The notes: a model not told the origin generated them from the letters alone. A stretch of 64,000 nucleotides of DNA from Endomychus coccineus (GCA_958510875.1 OY294068.1:174809411-174873410), one strand, 5' to 3'. Positions 22,860 through 35,108 are shown, counted from the stretch's first letter. A program made the numbers and translations.

Positions 22860-24490
22860 AGTTTTGTTAACAACTGGTGAGAGCGTTACTAACTGATAAA
22901 AATAAAAATTATGTATTAAAATATGAGAACATCAAAAACATATCAGCTACATACGATTCTCATGTGCATGTGGTAGAAAAATACAGTTCACTTTCATCAA
23001 AAATTGAAAGCTTAACAATTTCAGACCGTACAGCGTTTTTCTGAATAGTGTAATGAAAATATGTGGCAAATTAGAATTTGTTAAAATGTTTGAATGAAAT
23101 CAAAAAACTGTTTCTACTCTTCATTTTATAGCACTCAATTATAACTATCATAGGTAAATTCAATTTTGACCCTTGTAATCAATTGACCAGATAATAATTA
23201 TTCCAAATTGGAATTTCAGATTAACATTTTGCTAGCGGTTTTCCTTTTCTGATTGTTTTTATTTAATAACTTAAAATTTTTCTACGTTACTACTAGACGA
23301 GAAGGCGCTGGATATCCTTGTTCTCTAGTCTCTACTAGTCTCGGCGACATTGCACTTTACATCGAATCATTCCCCCAGAACTTCTCAATTTTGCGGAACC
23401 GTTGTCGAGAGTAACCCTGTTTAAATCGATTAGAAGCACATCCGGATAGATGAATGTTTTCGTGGGGATATATTAAAATTCAACAGCATTCTTTTGCATT
23501 GAAGGTGGTATCCGTAAATGAATTAGGTATCATCTCGTTTGCTTCTTGTTTATCATCCCGCTAGCGGAATCAGATATGTACTTCTCATTCTATGTAGAAT
23601 CTCATAGAGTGCGAAGAAATTTTGCAAAATGGTCTAATAAGAATTTATTTGGCTCACAGTTCTGTATGTTAGAGTAAAAGCTTGGAATCAATTTTTCACA
23701 ATATAATATTTTAACAAATTCAAACCCCCTTTTCTCTTCTGACTGTTGCACCTTATCCCTTCCATTATGGAATTGTCAAACAAACCCAAAAATGTGCTTA
23801 TAGAAAGGTGTTAATAAGTGTTACAGGTAACAGAGAATAAATTATAAGATTTTGGCAAGTGGAATTAAAACAAAGTGGTTGAACCCTCTTCATGATACTT
23901 GCACCGCTATACCCTCTGAGTACGGAGATATTCGGCAACGCTGGTAATATGGGTATCTAGTAAATATAATGGGGAAAATGTGAATACACCTTTCGTTTTC
24001 GACATCTAAGTTGGTCAGATTAGATAAAGAATAATAAGAAAAAAAAGAATATAATGGATGCATTTATATTATATTCAGACACATGTGACATTGAAGAAAA
24101 ATGGTTTTGCCGGTGGACTTCGGGTACAACCAGGCATAGCTAAAGTTTCATTAACCATTACAAGTGGCATCTTCAGAGGGGGCCAGAATAGATTCTGAGA
24201 GGATTCTACAGTTCGTGGTTCATTAGATCACTAGGATTAAGGGGCAACTCTGGGCTTATTACCACATTCTAAAGAACTTTACAAACAAGAATTTGCTGAA
24301 TTTGAGAGAAAATCCACATGTGAGGGTAGTCAGGCTTTCATATTTCTTGATATCAAGTAGATACGTGATTTCATAAATGTGGAGCAAGTATTCTACGTTG
24401 AAGACTACTATAAAAATTCACTGGAGATGACGGCTTTCCTGAAAAGTGTCTCTAAAGGATAATAAATATAATTTTTTCAAATGAATTTAG
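22860..24490. other. No gene recognised
   Basis: AT-rich, short frames only, no repeat noticed. Confidence 0.4.
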
Positions 24491-24504
24491 GTTGCATTAG
24501 TAAT

Positions 24505-25050
24505 GGGAGGGCGAATGCATATAGATGTTCTGAATTGACGTAGGTACTTGAAGATCGATGAAGTGAAAGATAGAGGCTCATATTCAATGATTTCAATATC
24601 AAGACGAATATTTCTATTAATGCATTTCGCAACGTCCAAAAGAGTTGCCACGCCGCGGATTCTTTTTACGGTATGTGAATCAAAAATGTACAGCGCAGGC
24701 TGTTGGAATTAAAACATTAGCAAAAGTACTTTCAAAAGCTACTTCGTTTTTAAAACTTCCTAATATAACGCGGAAACATACACCGACCACTGCATGAGAC
24801 GTAGGTTCTTGAACAATTTTGTTGGCGAATCAAATGACATCGTTGGGTGGCGATATAAAACAATAGCAGAAAGTTGCATTAAAGAGTCCATGTCAAATAA
24901 ACTTGATATAGCAACGAATACTAAAGAGGAAACTTCGAGCTCCAGACAATAAGATATGTCAGACATTACGATTTCCAAAAATGTCAACAACAAAATGTGT
25001 ATCAATGAGAACGAAAGTTACAAACCGGGATTTGAGTATAACTTTGAATA
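24505..25050 (+). pseudogene. Crypton-like tyrosine recombinase relic
   Basis: Reading across frameshifts gives, in order: AYRCSELT (the first catalytic Arg region), LKIDEVKDRGSYSM, a long piece FFLRYVNQKCTAQAVGIKTL and FLKLPNITRK, then YTDHCMRRRF (the H-x-x-R box), GWRYKTIAESCIKESMSNKL and a tail SDITISKNVNNKM. This is the order in the tyrosine recombinases of Crypton-type elements in animals. The nucleophile Tyr, expected in the position of C in AESCI, is changed, and stops and shifts break the frame. It is inactive. Family assignment comes from motif order, not from a search. Confidence 0.6.
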
Positions 25051-25499
25051 TACATTTTAATGTCGATAAAAACTGCAATACTTATGTATTTTCGCCAAAA
25101 GTGTATAACGCAACTCGTACTAAAATACGACCACATTTAAAAGAAAGAAAACAACAACAAAAAAAACTTAACCATTTGAACTTGAAACCAGAAATCGTTA
25201 TTTATAATTTGATTTTCGAAATGTACGCGATTTGCATTAATGCATTTTCGGAATCTCTTCAGGAAATTTATCCTAATTGCTAAAAATGTCGGATGGTTAT
25301 GTCTTATATCAGGCTAGCTGCCACTATTTTCCTGCGACACTTCATTTCTGGAATTAGGTATAGGTGGAGAATAGATTAGAGATATAATATATCCCCAGAA
25401 TTAGAAATCCAGGGGTTCAAATGAGAACTTCGGGGTGGCCATGAATGTTCACTTCCTCGTCCGATATATCGATAGGGGAATATGTTATTCAAATGATTT

Positions 25500-26110
25500 C
25501 GTACTGCTAGGGAATAATAAGCAGAGACGCCATCTTGTACGTACCACACATGAGCCCTAATATTCGCAGGAACATTTTCTGACAGAATAAATTATGCTGT
25601 AGAATGTAATCCTGCCCAATCAGTTCAAGGTGATCTCCGACTATACCGAACCAAACATTTAGATCAAATTCTTGCTGAAAGTGATGCTCCCTCGTATTGC
25701 TTGGATTCTCATCAACCATTTTGCTTGGAGTTCAGAAGATCCTACAAGGTGATCTCCAACTATACCGAACCAAACATTTAGTTCGAATTCTTGCTGAAAG
25801 TGATGCACCCACGTATTGTTTGGATTTTCATCAGCCCGTATTGGTAGTTGGAAATTAATCTTTTCGCAAATCTTGCCTCATCAGTGAAGATAATTTTACA
25901 TACAAAAAGTGGATTATGTCCATGTTTATTGAAGAAGAATTCACAAAAATGTTTTGGACTGGATGTAGGTAATTGTTGTTGATGTGAATTATTAAGCACA
26001 GTATCCTGACTTGATCCAATATTGGAAGACATACGGCGGATACTTGTTGGGTCACCTCCAATAAGATTCAATAACAATTTCGCCTGCTGAACAGTTGGAA
26101 ATACAGCTCG
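25500..26110 (-). pseudogene. Tc1/IS630-type transposase relic with a 118-bp internal duplication
   Basis: On the minus strand the helix-turn-helix remnant GGDPTSIRRMSSNIGSSQDT is followed by KIIFTDEARFAK (first catalytic Asp) and EHHFQQEFDLNVWFGIVGDH. The same protein type is present at 31 kb (minus) and 37.8 kb (plus). The part encoding the HHFQQEF segment is duplicated: GTGATCTCC(G/A)ACTATACCGA occurs at 25630 and 25748. The second half of the catalytic core was not found. Confidence 0.7.
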
Positions 26111-26114
26111 CCCA

Positions 26115-27160
26115 TAACGGCTCTTTGGGCGAAAACTTGTACTTTCCCTCTGCCCAAAACTTTCGGCAGGGGATTGGGCCTAAACTGATATAGGTATCGG
26201 TCATTTCACTGTTTAAAAATCAGTTATATCGCGGCATTTTACAAGAAAATCGAATCGTATCGCATAAGAATCTAATGCTTGTACGGATTCCGCTTATATT
26301 CTCGGTCTAGTACCCGGGTCACGGCTGAGATATTTCCGATACATATCGTAAATATCTCAGGTAATTGCGGTAGTATTCATTGGGCAGGATAATATATAAC
26401 CGTGCCTTCCTTCGAATGGGACGTTGGTAGGTCCTGTGTGATGTACGATGTTACCACACGTTAAAGATCCCTCCCTGCACTTGGAAATAGTCAGGATTCA
26501 GCGAAATTTCCAGGTTTGAAAGACCTTGATTTCTGAAGTTGGTGATTAGCCACAGTAGAAGAAATAGACCGACGTTAAATAAATGAATAGAATAGAAAAC
26601 GTAATTGACACCAAATTCTACATAGCCACTTACTTGATTAACAGTGGAATTGACAAATTATTGTAGTCCATTAATTTGCAGCAGTAACTTTAAACCCAGG
26701 TTTCTCTAAATGATGCATTTTAGTGACATGCATCGAGTACTTACCTTTTTTCATTCGTGTTTATCACCAGAAAAAACAAAAAGATTCTCAGTTCTATAAC
26801 TTCTTGGGAGGAAAATTGTTCTGATGTGAGTTAACCTAGTTATCATTTAAACAATTGCGGATTAGTGGAGTAAATCTGGCGAGAAAAAAGGCAAAGTTGG
26901 CGAAAATTTTACGATGCTTAGCGACCCGGTTGAAAGTGTTTGTTAGGGTACCAATAACAACCCCCTGAAATTTTATTTCCCAAAGTGGGTGCAACTTTTT
27001 TTTTTGATCAAAAAGGGATTTTTTGACATTTTTAAGGGTAGTTTAGCAAAAAAAAATATCGGGTTGTATTGAAAATTAAGAAACCAAAGTAGAACCCTTT
27101 TATTGTCAATGTCCAAGGAACTTCCAGTCCAAATTTCAAGTTGATCCGACCTCCCCCTCC
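26115..27160. other. Unclassified, partly repeat-like
   Basis: 26280-26530 is less AT-rich than its surroundings and reads like transposon non-coding sequence, but I cannot place it. No coding frame was recognised. Confidence 0.3.
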
Positions 27161-27163
27161 CCG

Positions 27164-27165
<2 letters not shown>

Positions 27166-27232
<67 letters not shown>
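27166..27232. repeat. TA microsatellite (about 33 units)
   Basis: Uninterrupted alternating TA. It is preceded by a pyrimidine-rich CTCCCCCTCCCCG. Confidence 0.95.
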
Positions 27233-27233
<1 letters not shown>

Positions 27234-27239
27234 TCATAT

Positions 27240-27940
27240 ATGCAAGGAATCTTGCGTAACGGCTAACTCAGTCATTTTTGAACCGATTTGTCTGAAATTT
27301 GGACTGAAGATAGGTGTTAATATCCCCAAAGTGTCAAATTAATTAATTTGAAGTTTCTAACAGTGCTAAATTTCGCAATTTTATACGAATATTGTGAGGC
27401 GCAGAAGTTGATAGCGCCTTAGGCTCCGGGATTTTCACGTAGCCTATCGAAATTAGAAGGTTCAAATTGTATAAAAACACAATTGCATAAACGCCAGACG
27501 TCCTATGTAATTAGCTACGAACGTAATCATTTTGACGTTTCCCTCGAAAAGCTCGCTACGCGTCAGTTAGAGTTTATACATTTTACCTCGGTCTTGTTAT
27601 GTTGGGGCCGTTTCGTGCCCCGTGCGGGCGGCGCCAGTTGTAATAAAGTATTCTCGGCTGTGGGCCGCTAGCTTTCACCCGCTTCGGGTATATTTTATAT
27701 ATACGTCGCACGTTAGACGCGCATAACTGAGACCAGAGAGTACCTGTTCCTATTTTAATTAAAGTTTCCTATTTAATGGACATTTATCGAAAAAAGAAGG
27801 GCCGTCGGGCACGGTCCGATACCTAATCTAACTAATTAATAATAATTAATTTATACTAATTTATAGTTTTGAGAAAAATACATTTGTAATAGATTTTCAC
27901 AAACTTCGTTTTTATTAAACAAAACGTGACCTGTTTCACC
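27240..27940. other. Unclassified sequence with a GC-rich core
   Basis: 27595-27690 contains GCCCCGTGCGGGCGGCGCCA, which stands out sharply from AT-rich flanks. Together with the TA array it looks like a dispersed element, but no termini or coding frame were found. Confidence 0.3.
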
Positions 27941-27959
27941 ATACGGTGGCTTTATCAAA

Positions 27960-28311
27960 CGATGGTTTCAGAAACTGGTTTATTCCTTAAATAATAAAAT
28001 TAAGATTAAGAAGGAGGGGATCTCAAAATCTTGGAAATGATGATCATTTTCTTTAATATGGTTTACAAAAATCAAAGATGATTTTGAAATTCTCCATAAG
28101 TCAGTTAAAAGTAAAGTATTAGAAAATTGAAATTAATAAGCTTAAAAATACAGGAAACCTTTGAAATGATCAGAAAGACTTTACCAATTCTCCATTATTG
28201 AATTTATTTGAAAGTAACTCTTATCCTACTGTACACGTACCTCACTCATCCCCTCCTTCTTAATCTTAATTTTAATATTTAAGGAATAAACCATAGTTTG
28301 TAAAACCATCG
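27960..28311. mobile_element. MITE-like element with about 62-bp inverted repeats
   Basis: Left arm 27960-28021 (CGATGGTTTCAGAAACTGGT through AAGAAGGAGGGGAT) mirrors right arm 28248-28311 with few mismatches. The 226-bp centre is AT-rich and non-coding. No clear target duplication was found, so the outer limits may lie a few bases beyond. Confidence 0.65.
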
Positions 28312-28314
28312 TTT

Positions 28315-30170
28315 CGAAAAACTTATTAAAACTATAAATATAAATTTTCAACAAGTAACCACTAAAACCTTCCCATAATTGCGAATTTGACTCAATCTAC
28401 AATAATGATGAGTGTATTTTCATGATTTTATGGATCATTTCATAGAACATTTCTGTTGTACAATTATTTTCATATTGTAAAAATATTAATTCTTCTATTC
28501 TTAGTAGACATTATCAAACATTTTTATCTCAAGTTATTATTGAACGATTAGTTCGTTACTAGCAATTCATTCATATCGTGCAGAGTGAAAAGTGTTGCCA
28601 AAGCATTTTTATAATTACTCTGACATGACCCCCGTGACTACAGGTAAAAGGTGGGTGTACTTAAGAATACATTAGTAAGCATTATGTATGTATCAACCTG
28701 TCATTACTACAGTTCCAAGAATTGTCAATAAAACGTTAGCATACGCTAAATAAACAAATTTTGATTGAACGATAATTATATAAAAAGGAACTCTTGTAAT
28801 AATTGCGAGGCTGTACAAACATTTCTAAATAATTCACTCAACTATAACGACCTAAGGCAAACATTCTAAGAAAACATTATTAATATGCAGAGCTTGTGCC
28901 TAAACAATAGTGCATTGAAAGTAATAATTTGTAATTTACTTTGCCGTCATGTGCTAAAAATAACACAAATAATAATTGTTGCAAATAAAAATGTGTGATC
29001 AATTTTCAATTGTTTCAAATTAATATTTGCACAGTTAATACCGATTCTAGACATATTCATTTAAAACGTTATTAAATATTTTTAATCAACGCGGTTTTTA
29101 TCAATAAATCGTACATAATAGAGTTTAGATACAATAATATATTGTCTGGCTACTAATACTCCTCTGTTAATTTGATTTAACCATCAGTTACTTGACTTTC
29201 ACAATAACAAAACTAGTTTAAATGATAAATTTCGTAACATTCCTCAAATAGAACACATATCATCATTTATATAATTTCATAGTTCCAGGACTAACGATAT
29301 TTTTCAGCCCAAAATCAATAGCACAAATTACTAAACTCGTGCTTAATGTGGCAGGAAATGAAGAAGTTTATTTTTGGCTCATTTCATGGATTAATTATGC
29401 ATAGTAATAAAAATGTTCATGTTTATTGGTTTCAAAAGGAAATTATTTTCCAGTAATACTATAACATGATTATAATATTTATTGCCCAATAAATTGAGTA
29501 AATTATTAAATAAAGAAAGCAGTAAACTCGTAATGAACATTAAATATTACTAATCGTTTAGATTAAAATTATGATAAGAAGGGATATTGAACATGATAAT
29601 CTGAACGACTTCTTAGGAAATCAAATTCGAGTATTTCCAAAGTAATTTGTCACTGACAACCTAGTTTACGGAAATTCAGCTTGCATCATTATTTTCTTTC
29701 ATTTAAGGACGCGGGTTGCTCGAGGTTTCTAAGCTTCTCTTTCAGACATATACGCAGGATATGGATGGGTTAACAAAGAGCAAATAGGTTCTGTGAGGAG
29801 TTCACCGTTCAATCATATGCCTGACAAAGTATGCAGGAGGGCAATATGTACTTATTAACGCTCTGAAAAAAAATCGACAACGAGATAGTCAAGACCGCGA
29901 TTTGAATTTTATGCTAAATGCTGAGTAAGGATTTGCCGAGTCTAGATATATTTGTTTAATTTGTAGCGGTTGGGGGTAGAATAGTGTAGACGACCGAGAA
30001 TTGTATCGTTTGGTGTTAAAGTAAATATTACATAATATAAGTAATGTTAAGTTAATAATATTGTTCAAAATTGAAATATTTCTTCGAAAACTTAGTTTTA
30101 ATAATTTTTAGTGCCCAAGGGTATCTCGTTAGACGTTGCAATTTGAAATTAAGTCAATTGATGAATGGTT
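28315..30170. other. No gene recognised
   Basis: AT-rich, with no repeat shared with the window that I could see. Confidence 0.4.
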
Positions 30171-30176
30171 TCTGTA

Positions 30177-32525
30177 CAGGATGTCCCATTTTGGGTACTT
30201 TCGCGGGGTATCTCCTTTATTTTTAAAGATAGAGAGTTGCGGTTTTCGCGACACTGTGCTACTTTTTCGTAAAACTCAAGATGCCGTCAACAGAATAGCC
30301 CTTTTAGTTTTTAAGATACAGGGCATTTCTGAAAAGGTTGCATTTTGTGACCCCCCTCGTATCTCCGTTATCCTTCAACTTATCGAAAAGGTAAAATAAC
30401 ATTCTAATAGATTTTTTTCCGTAGAATGCAGTGGTGTAGATAACTTTTGTTACATATTCACTGTTTTTGAGTTATAAAGTAAACTTATGTTTTTTTAAAT
30501 GAAACATCCTGTATATTTATAGACTATAAAATTTGTCTTTTTTTTACCTTTTCAAAAATGTATGATAGTATAAACATTTTTTCAGAAACACGCAAATAAT
30601 TGACAATTTTCAGAAATTAAATACATATTTTAACAGTAGGCTATGGATAACAATAATAAACAAGTGCAAGTTACATATTACTAACAAATAATTGGATACC
30701 TTGTATATAGGTATCTATTAAAAAAAATTCCCATAGATCTTTTTTCTAACAGTAAGTTTGTAACAACAGTTTTGTGGCGTAAAGTGACAATATAACAAAA
30801 ACACAAGAAAATAACATTATTAAAAGAAATTGACCACCATTTTCTCTAATGCAAAATTGGCACATCTTTGAGATTCTTTGAATAGCGTTCAAAAGAACCA
30901 TTGTTCTCATTCGCAGATTTCGAAAAGTTAAATGAATTGCCTCTCGAAGTTCTGCAATGCCATCATATCGAGTTTTATATACTTCATTTTGTATATTGCC
31001 CCATAAAAAAAATCTAAAATTGAGAGATCTGGTGATCGTGGAGGCCATCTAACAGGTCCGTTGGTACCTATCCATCTTTGAGGAAAGTTATTATTAAGAA
31101 AGGCCTAGTTATTATTAAGAAAGCCTAGAGTTATGACTTGGGGCACCATCTTGCTGTAGCTAAACAGCATTATACTGGGCTAATGAAATGTTTTCGAGCA
31201 GTTCTGGAATAACTTCCTCAAGAATTTCTAGGTATCTACGTGCTGTAAGACTATATGTCTACCCAAAATAAAACATGAAACCTCAACTCCAAAGCGTCCT
31301 TGTTGTGCCCTTTCAAACATTAAATGCTGATTTTCACTATGCCAGTTCCTGGTATTGTGACGATTGAAAATGCCAGCACTTGAAATAAAGCATTCGTCTG
31401 ACCAGATAATAAGTCTGCCAAATAAATCGTTAGCATCGATTTGTTGCAAATACCACTGGCAAAACAGTGCCCGGCGCTCGGCATCGCCAGGATGCAAACG
31501 TTGTAGTATATTAAATTTGTATGGAATTATGGATGATACTTATATTTCTTCAAGATCCTCTGAGCGTTAGTTTTTGGCACACCAATTTCCTTCTCAATTT
31601 TTCTACATGAGGACGAAGGTGTTGCTTCTATATATCCTAAAGTATCTATCTCTTTTCTTTCCCTGTTCTCTTTGTTGTATGTTTTAGGGCGCGGGTGAAC
31701 AAATGGTCCGTGCTCAACTAAATTTGCTTTTAAACGGGCAGATATCCCAAAAAACGGTTGCCTCCTTTCTGGATATCTAACAAGCAAAAATTAAAATGAT
31801 AATAGAGATTTTCATAGCCATAATAGCTTACTCACCTTTGGAAATATAATTCCGAAGCTTCTACAGAATTTTCATTACTCTGTATAAAACATACCATCAC
31901 ATCATATTTCTCATAATTTTCGTAAACTGCCATTATTCGAAAAAATTGATAAATATCTATTGAATAATGATACCAAAAGAACGAAAATAAATAGCTTAAA
32001 TGCGATAGAGATTTGACGTTTATTTCTGTTTCTTGTCATAAACAATATCAATGGCCTACTATTAAAATATGTATTTAATTTCTGAAAATTGTCAATTATT
32101 TGCGTGTTTCTGAAAAAAAGTTTATACTATCATATATTTTTGAAAAGGTAAAAAAAAGACAAATTTTATAGTCTATAAATATACAGGGTGTTCCATTTAA
32201 AAAAACATAAGTTTGCTTTATGACTCAAAAACAGTAAATATGTAACAAAAGTTATCTACACCACTGCATTCTACGGAAAAAAAAACTATCAGAATGTTAT
32301 TTTACCTTTTCGATAAGTTGAAGGATAACGGAGATACGAGGGGGGTCACAAAATGCAACATTTTCAGAAATGCCCTGTATCTTAAAAACTAAAAGGGCTA
32401 TGAAAATTCTGTTGACGGCATCTTGAGTTTTACGAAAAAGTAGCACAGTGTCGCGGAAACCGCAACTCTCTATCTTTAAAAATGAAGGAGATAACCCGCA
32501 AAAGTACCTAAAATGGGACACCCTG
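30177..32525 (-). mobile_element. Tc1/IS630-type DNA transposon with about 470-bp terminal inverted repeats
   Basis: The element starts CAGGATGTCCCATTTTGGGT and ends AAAATGGGACACCCTG, with TA on both outer sides (30175-30176 and 32526-32527). The arms run about 30177-30644 and 32047-32525. They are so alike that both yield nearly the same chance frame (with SCGFRDTVLLFRKTQD). Inside each arm the terminal motif recurs (CATCCTGTATA at about 30508; TATACAGGGTGTTCC at about 32182). Between the arms lies a transposase pseudogene on the minus strand. TA duplication and the protein place it in the IS630/Tc1/mariner group. Confidence 0.85.
30746..31933 (-). pseudogene. Spliced Tc1/IS630-type transposase, broken
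   Basis: A short first exon (31933-31836) begins MAVYENYEKYDVMVCFIQS and ends at a GTGAGT donor. A 59-bp intron with acceptor TTGTTAG leads to exon 2 at 31776. Exon 2 encodes the helix-turn-helix (IEATPSSSCRKIEKEIGVPK), RLHPGDAERR, the first catalytic Asp in IIWSDECFISS, FNRHNTRNW, the second in LQQDGAPSHN and the third in PPRSPDLSILDFFLWG. Breaks: an extra copy of about 8 bp after KKYKYHP, a stop just before LQQDG, and a duplicated stretch of about 22 bp near 31100. The host element keeps both ends, so the copy may still be mobilised by an active relative. Confidence 0.8.
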
Positions 32526-32542
32526 TACTTCCTCCATGATAT

Positions 32543-32567
32543 CAATCAGTCAATCAATCAATCAATC
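32543..32567 (+). repeat. AATC microsatellite
   Basis: Five or six tandem TCAA units directly outside the right end of the 30.2-kb transposon. Confidence 0.75.
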
Positions 32568-32639
32568 GAAACGGGGGCTGGCAAGTCTAGGGCACTTAGA
32601 CAGCTTGATTGGCTGCATTATGCGCCCCTTGGAAAAGAA

Positions 32640-32834
32640 TCAGTCCAGCAGATCTGAGGCAGCCCAGAGGGTTAACAGCGAAATGAGAAAAGAACCTAAA
32701 AGTAATCCTTGAAGTATACCCGAGGTAATGTGAATATTTTTACGCCCAGGGATGCCATGTATACCAATGTTTTCTAACTCAACGAACAATTTAATGTGAT
32801 GCAGCTTATCCAAAGCTTTTGCAAATATACACAA
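32640..32834 (-). pseudogene. Non-LTR reverse transcriptase fragment
   Basis: The minus strand reads CIFAKALDKLHHIKLFVEL, a decayed RT motif A (the usual form has FSKAFD with V or N before H), then GRKNIHITSGILQGLLLGS, motif B with Gln-Gly kept. Nothing of motif C is left. Confidence 0.65.
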
Positions 32835-32851
32835 GCAAATGGCAGTATCAG

Positions 32852-32921
32852 GACCATTTCCAGCCTATCTTGAGGATAATGCCGGTACTGGTTGGCGAAA
32901 CGTCAGCGTAATATCATGGTC
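32852..32921 (+). ncRNA. Degenerate type I hammerhead ribozyme
   Basis: Stem I: GACCAT (32852) pairs with ATGGTC (32916-32921) and TAT with ATA next to the core, with an internal loop between. The core is CTTGAGGA, one extra T relative to CUGANGA. Stem II is closed by GCC/GGC, then GAAA. Stem III is ACG-TCAG-CGT, followed by U-A at the predicted cleavage position. The architecture is that of a type I hammerhead with stem I loop; the inserted base in the core probably abolishes activity. Confidence 0.55.
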
Positions 32922-32924
32922 ATA

Positions 32925-34225
32925 CGACCCGGAATTCACCCGGCAAACATGACGTTTCAAGAAACTTACATAATTATCTATTAATAAATGTTCCAGTTAG
33001 TTATTATTATTGGAAAATATGTCGTATACAGTATATCATCCATTGCGTAACATCGAATTTGTTTTACGAAATATCCAACTAACAGGGGTAGTAAATTCTC
33101 TTGGAAATATTATAGTAACGTTGAAAATATTCGAATGGATTCCGACGTAAGAGTGATTACGTATGTCTTAAAAGTATCGATGTTTCTTCAGACATGAAGT
33201 TGCGTGATGATTTCGGGGACAATATCGACTATCAGCTAAACCGGCCTCACGACAGAACCAGGGAGGGTTAAAACCAGAACAAGTATAGAGTGCGAGTGGC
33301 GTGACCTGCTTCTGCTTCTCGTATTCCATTAATTCAGTTATAGTTCGGATTTCTAAAGGAATCCGCAACTCTGCAGTTCCTCGTACACAATTGCACAAGT
33401 AGAAATCCTACTTGATCCAGTTCGTTACGAAGATGTGGAATAACTCTACATTAGTGTAATTGTCTGGAGCTTGTCTGTAACATCCAAAGCTTTCCGCATA
33501 TAACAAATAACATGCTCGCTGCAGTCAAAAACGAGGTGATCCGTATATTTCTAAATTCCCTCACTTGTGTTGCAGGAACCGAAATATATTGCAAATGGGT
33601 AAAAACCGATAAGCGTAGATAGACGTAAAATTATAGTCTGTCATCGCATTTGAAGTTTATTCGAATCGACAGCGTAATGGGCTTTACTATGGTTGATATT
33701 AGGACCTTGAAATGCTATGCTGTTTCAACCATTCTCGTTTATATTTCCTCAAGAATCGAATTTATTCATGAGACCTCAATGAGGATCGCCTTTTTGAACT
33801 GGAAACCAATGTTACACGAACTGCAATTCTTATATAAATTTCATTCACATAATTCTTCTTGTAAAATCTGCAGGGTTATGTGTTTATCTGTGAAAATGAA
33901 ACAATAACCCCACATCGATAATGATTGGCATATGCACTTAAAGGTTAGATATTCGTATATGTAAACCTGATTCCTTATTGCTATATCATCAAAATTAATT
34001 ACATTATAATTCGCTCAGATGAAGTCTCAAAATTATTGACAAACAATCAAATTTGGGTATTCGGTTTCAACCTAACCTCTATACGAATCTCCAAACTTGA
34101 AAGGAATATCATTTTAAATATTTGGTAGAATATTCTTTTAGAAAGGACCTACAATTCTAAAATATTTTCAATCTTCCTTCACCGTCGGTTATACCGAAAA
34201 TTGATATCAACTTTGTTATTTTAAA
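32925..34225. other. No gene recognised
   Basis: AT-rich. The 85-codon frame at 33650-33907 begins with TTG and resembles no family. Confidence 0.35.
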
Positions 34226-34227
34226 TA

Positions 34228-35056
34228 TAACACCCCAACTGTTTTTTCAATTTGGCTTTCAGTTGGGTCTCTCTACTCAGGATGCAATATTAAGATTTCT
34301 CGAATTTATTTTGAATAGTTTTGAACTAAAGCAACATGCTGTAGGAATATTTTTTGATTTATCGCGCGCTTTTGACATGGTGGATCATAATATTTTATTG
34401 CAAAAACTTTCCCTTTACGGTATCAGAGGTGTAGCGTTGGATTGGATTGCTTCCTACTTATCTGATCGTTCGCAACATGTTCTCATAAGACGCAATAATG
34501 TTGAATATAAATCGGACCATAAGATAATAAAAATAGGAGTACCTCAAGGTGGTACACTAGGACCTATTTTATTTTTATTGTTTATTAACGATTTACCTCT
34601 TCACCTTCAAAAATACTGTTTAACTCAATTTGTCGATGATACTTCCGCTGTATCTAGTGATAGCAACATAAATAATCTCTCACCTAAAATTAGTATGTGT
34701 CTAGATACGATGCAAGCTTATTGTTTCGACAACAGGTTCATTCTAAATCCTCTTAAAACTGAATGTGTACTATTTTCAGCTAGTGAGATCAACTTTAGCA
34801 TTTTGGTTCGAATAAATCAAAAAAATATTCAACCTTCTAAGTGTATTAAATTTCTCGGTTTAAACATCGCCAATCACTTAAAATTGAACAACCATGCTGA
34901 GTTTTTAAGTAGGAAGCTATCTACCGCATGTTACGTTACATGGCAACTTAGACAATATGTCAGTCTTTCCCCATTAAAAGTTTATTACTTTGGACATTTA
35001 CAGTCTATATTGAACTATGGCATTATGTGTTGGGGTAACTCACCTAATGCTCGATA
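34228..35056 (+). pseudogene. Non-LTR reverse transcriptase (CR1/Jockey group), truncated at both ends
   Basis: A long open frame carries FQLGLSTQDAILRFLEF (fingers), FFDLSRAFDMVDHN (motif A), GVPQGGTLGPILFLLFINDL (motif B), FVDDTSAV (motif C with Val instead of Ala), CIKFLGLNI (motif E) and the connection YYFGHLQSILNYGIMCWG. The frame is uninterrupted for more than 270 codons. It has no upstream endonuclease and stops where it joins a different repeat at about 35057 (GATATTGGTCTCC). That junction adds foreign residues at the C-terminus (from ARYWSPRYLV on). Confidence 0.85.
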
Positions 35057-35108
35057 TTGGTCTCCGAGGTACCTGGTGCCCAGGGTGAACGGTATTCTCG
35101 TTGTCCCC
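35057..35108 (-). repeat. Fragment of the 142-bp tandem repeat of 36.3 kb
   Basis: The minus strand GGGGACAACGAGAATACCGT followed by TCACCCTGGGCACCAGGTAC matches both units at 36334-36600. It abuts the RT frame directly. Confidence 0.7.

Noticed and set aside
27483..27671. 62-codon frame through the GC-rich core at 27.6 kb
   Set aside because: Starts with TTG, no motif, and the GC-rich block looks like non-coding repeat.
30136..30399. Frame shared with 32297-32545
   Set aside because: Both are readings of the inverted arms of the same transposon, not a gene pair.
33650..33907. 85-codon frame
   Set aside because: Begins with TTG, has no recognised motif, no splice context and no repeat support.
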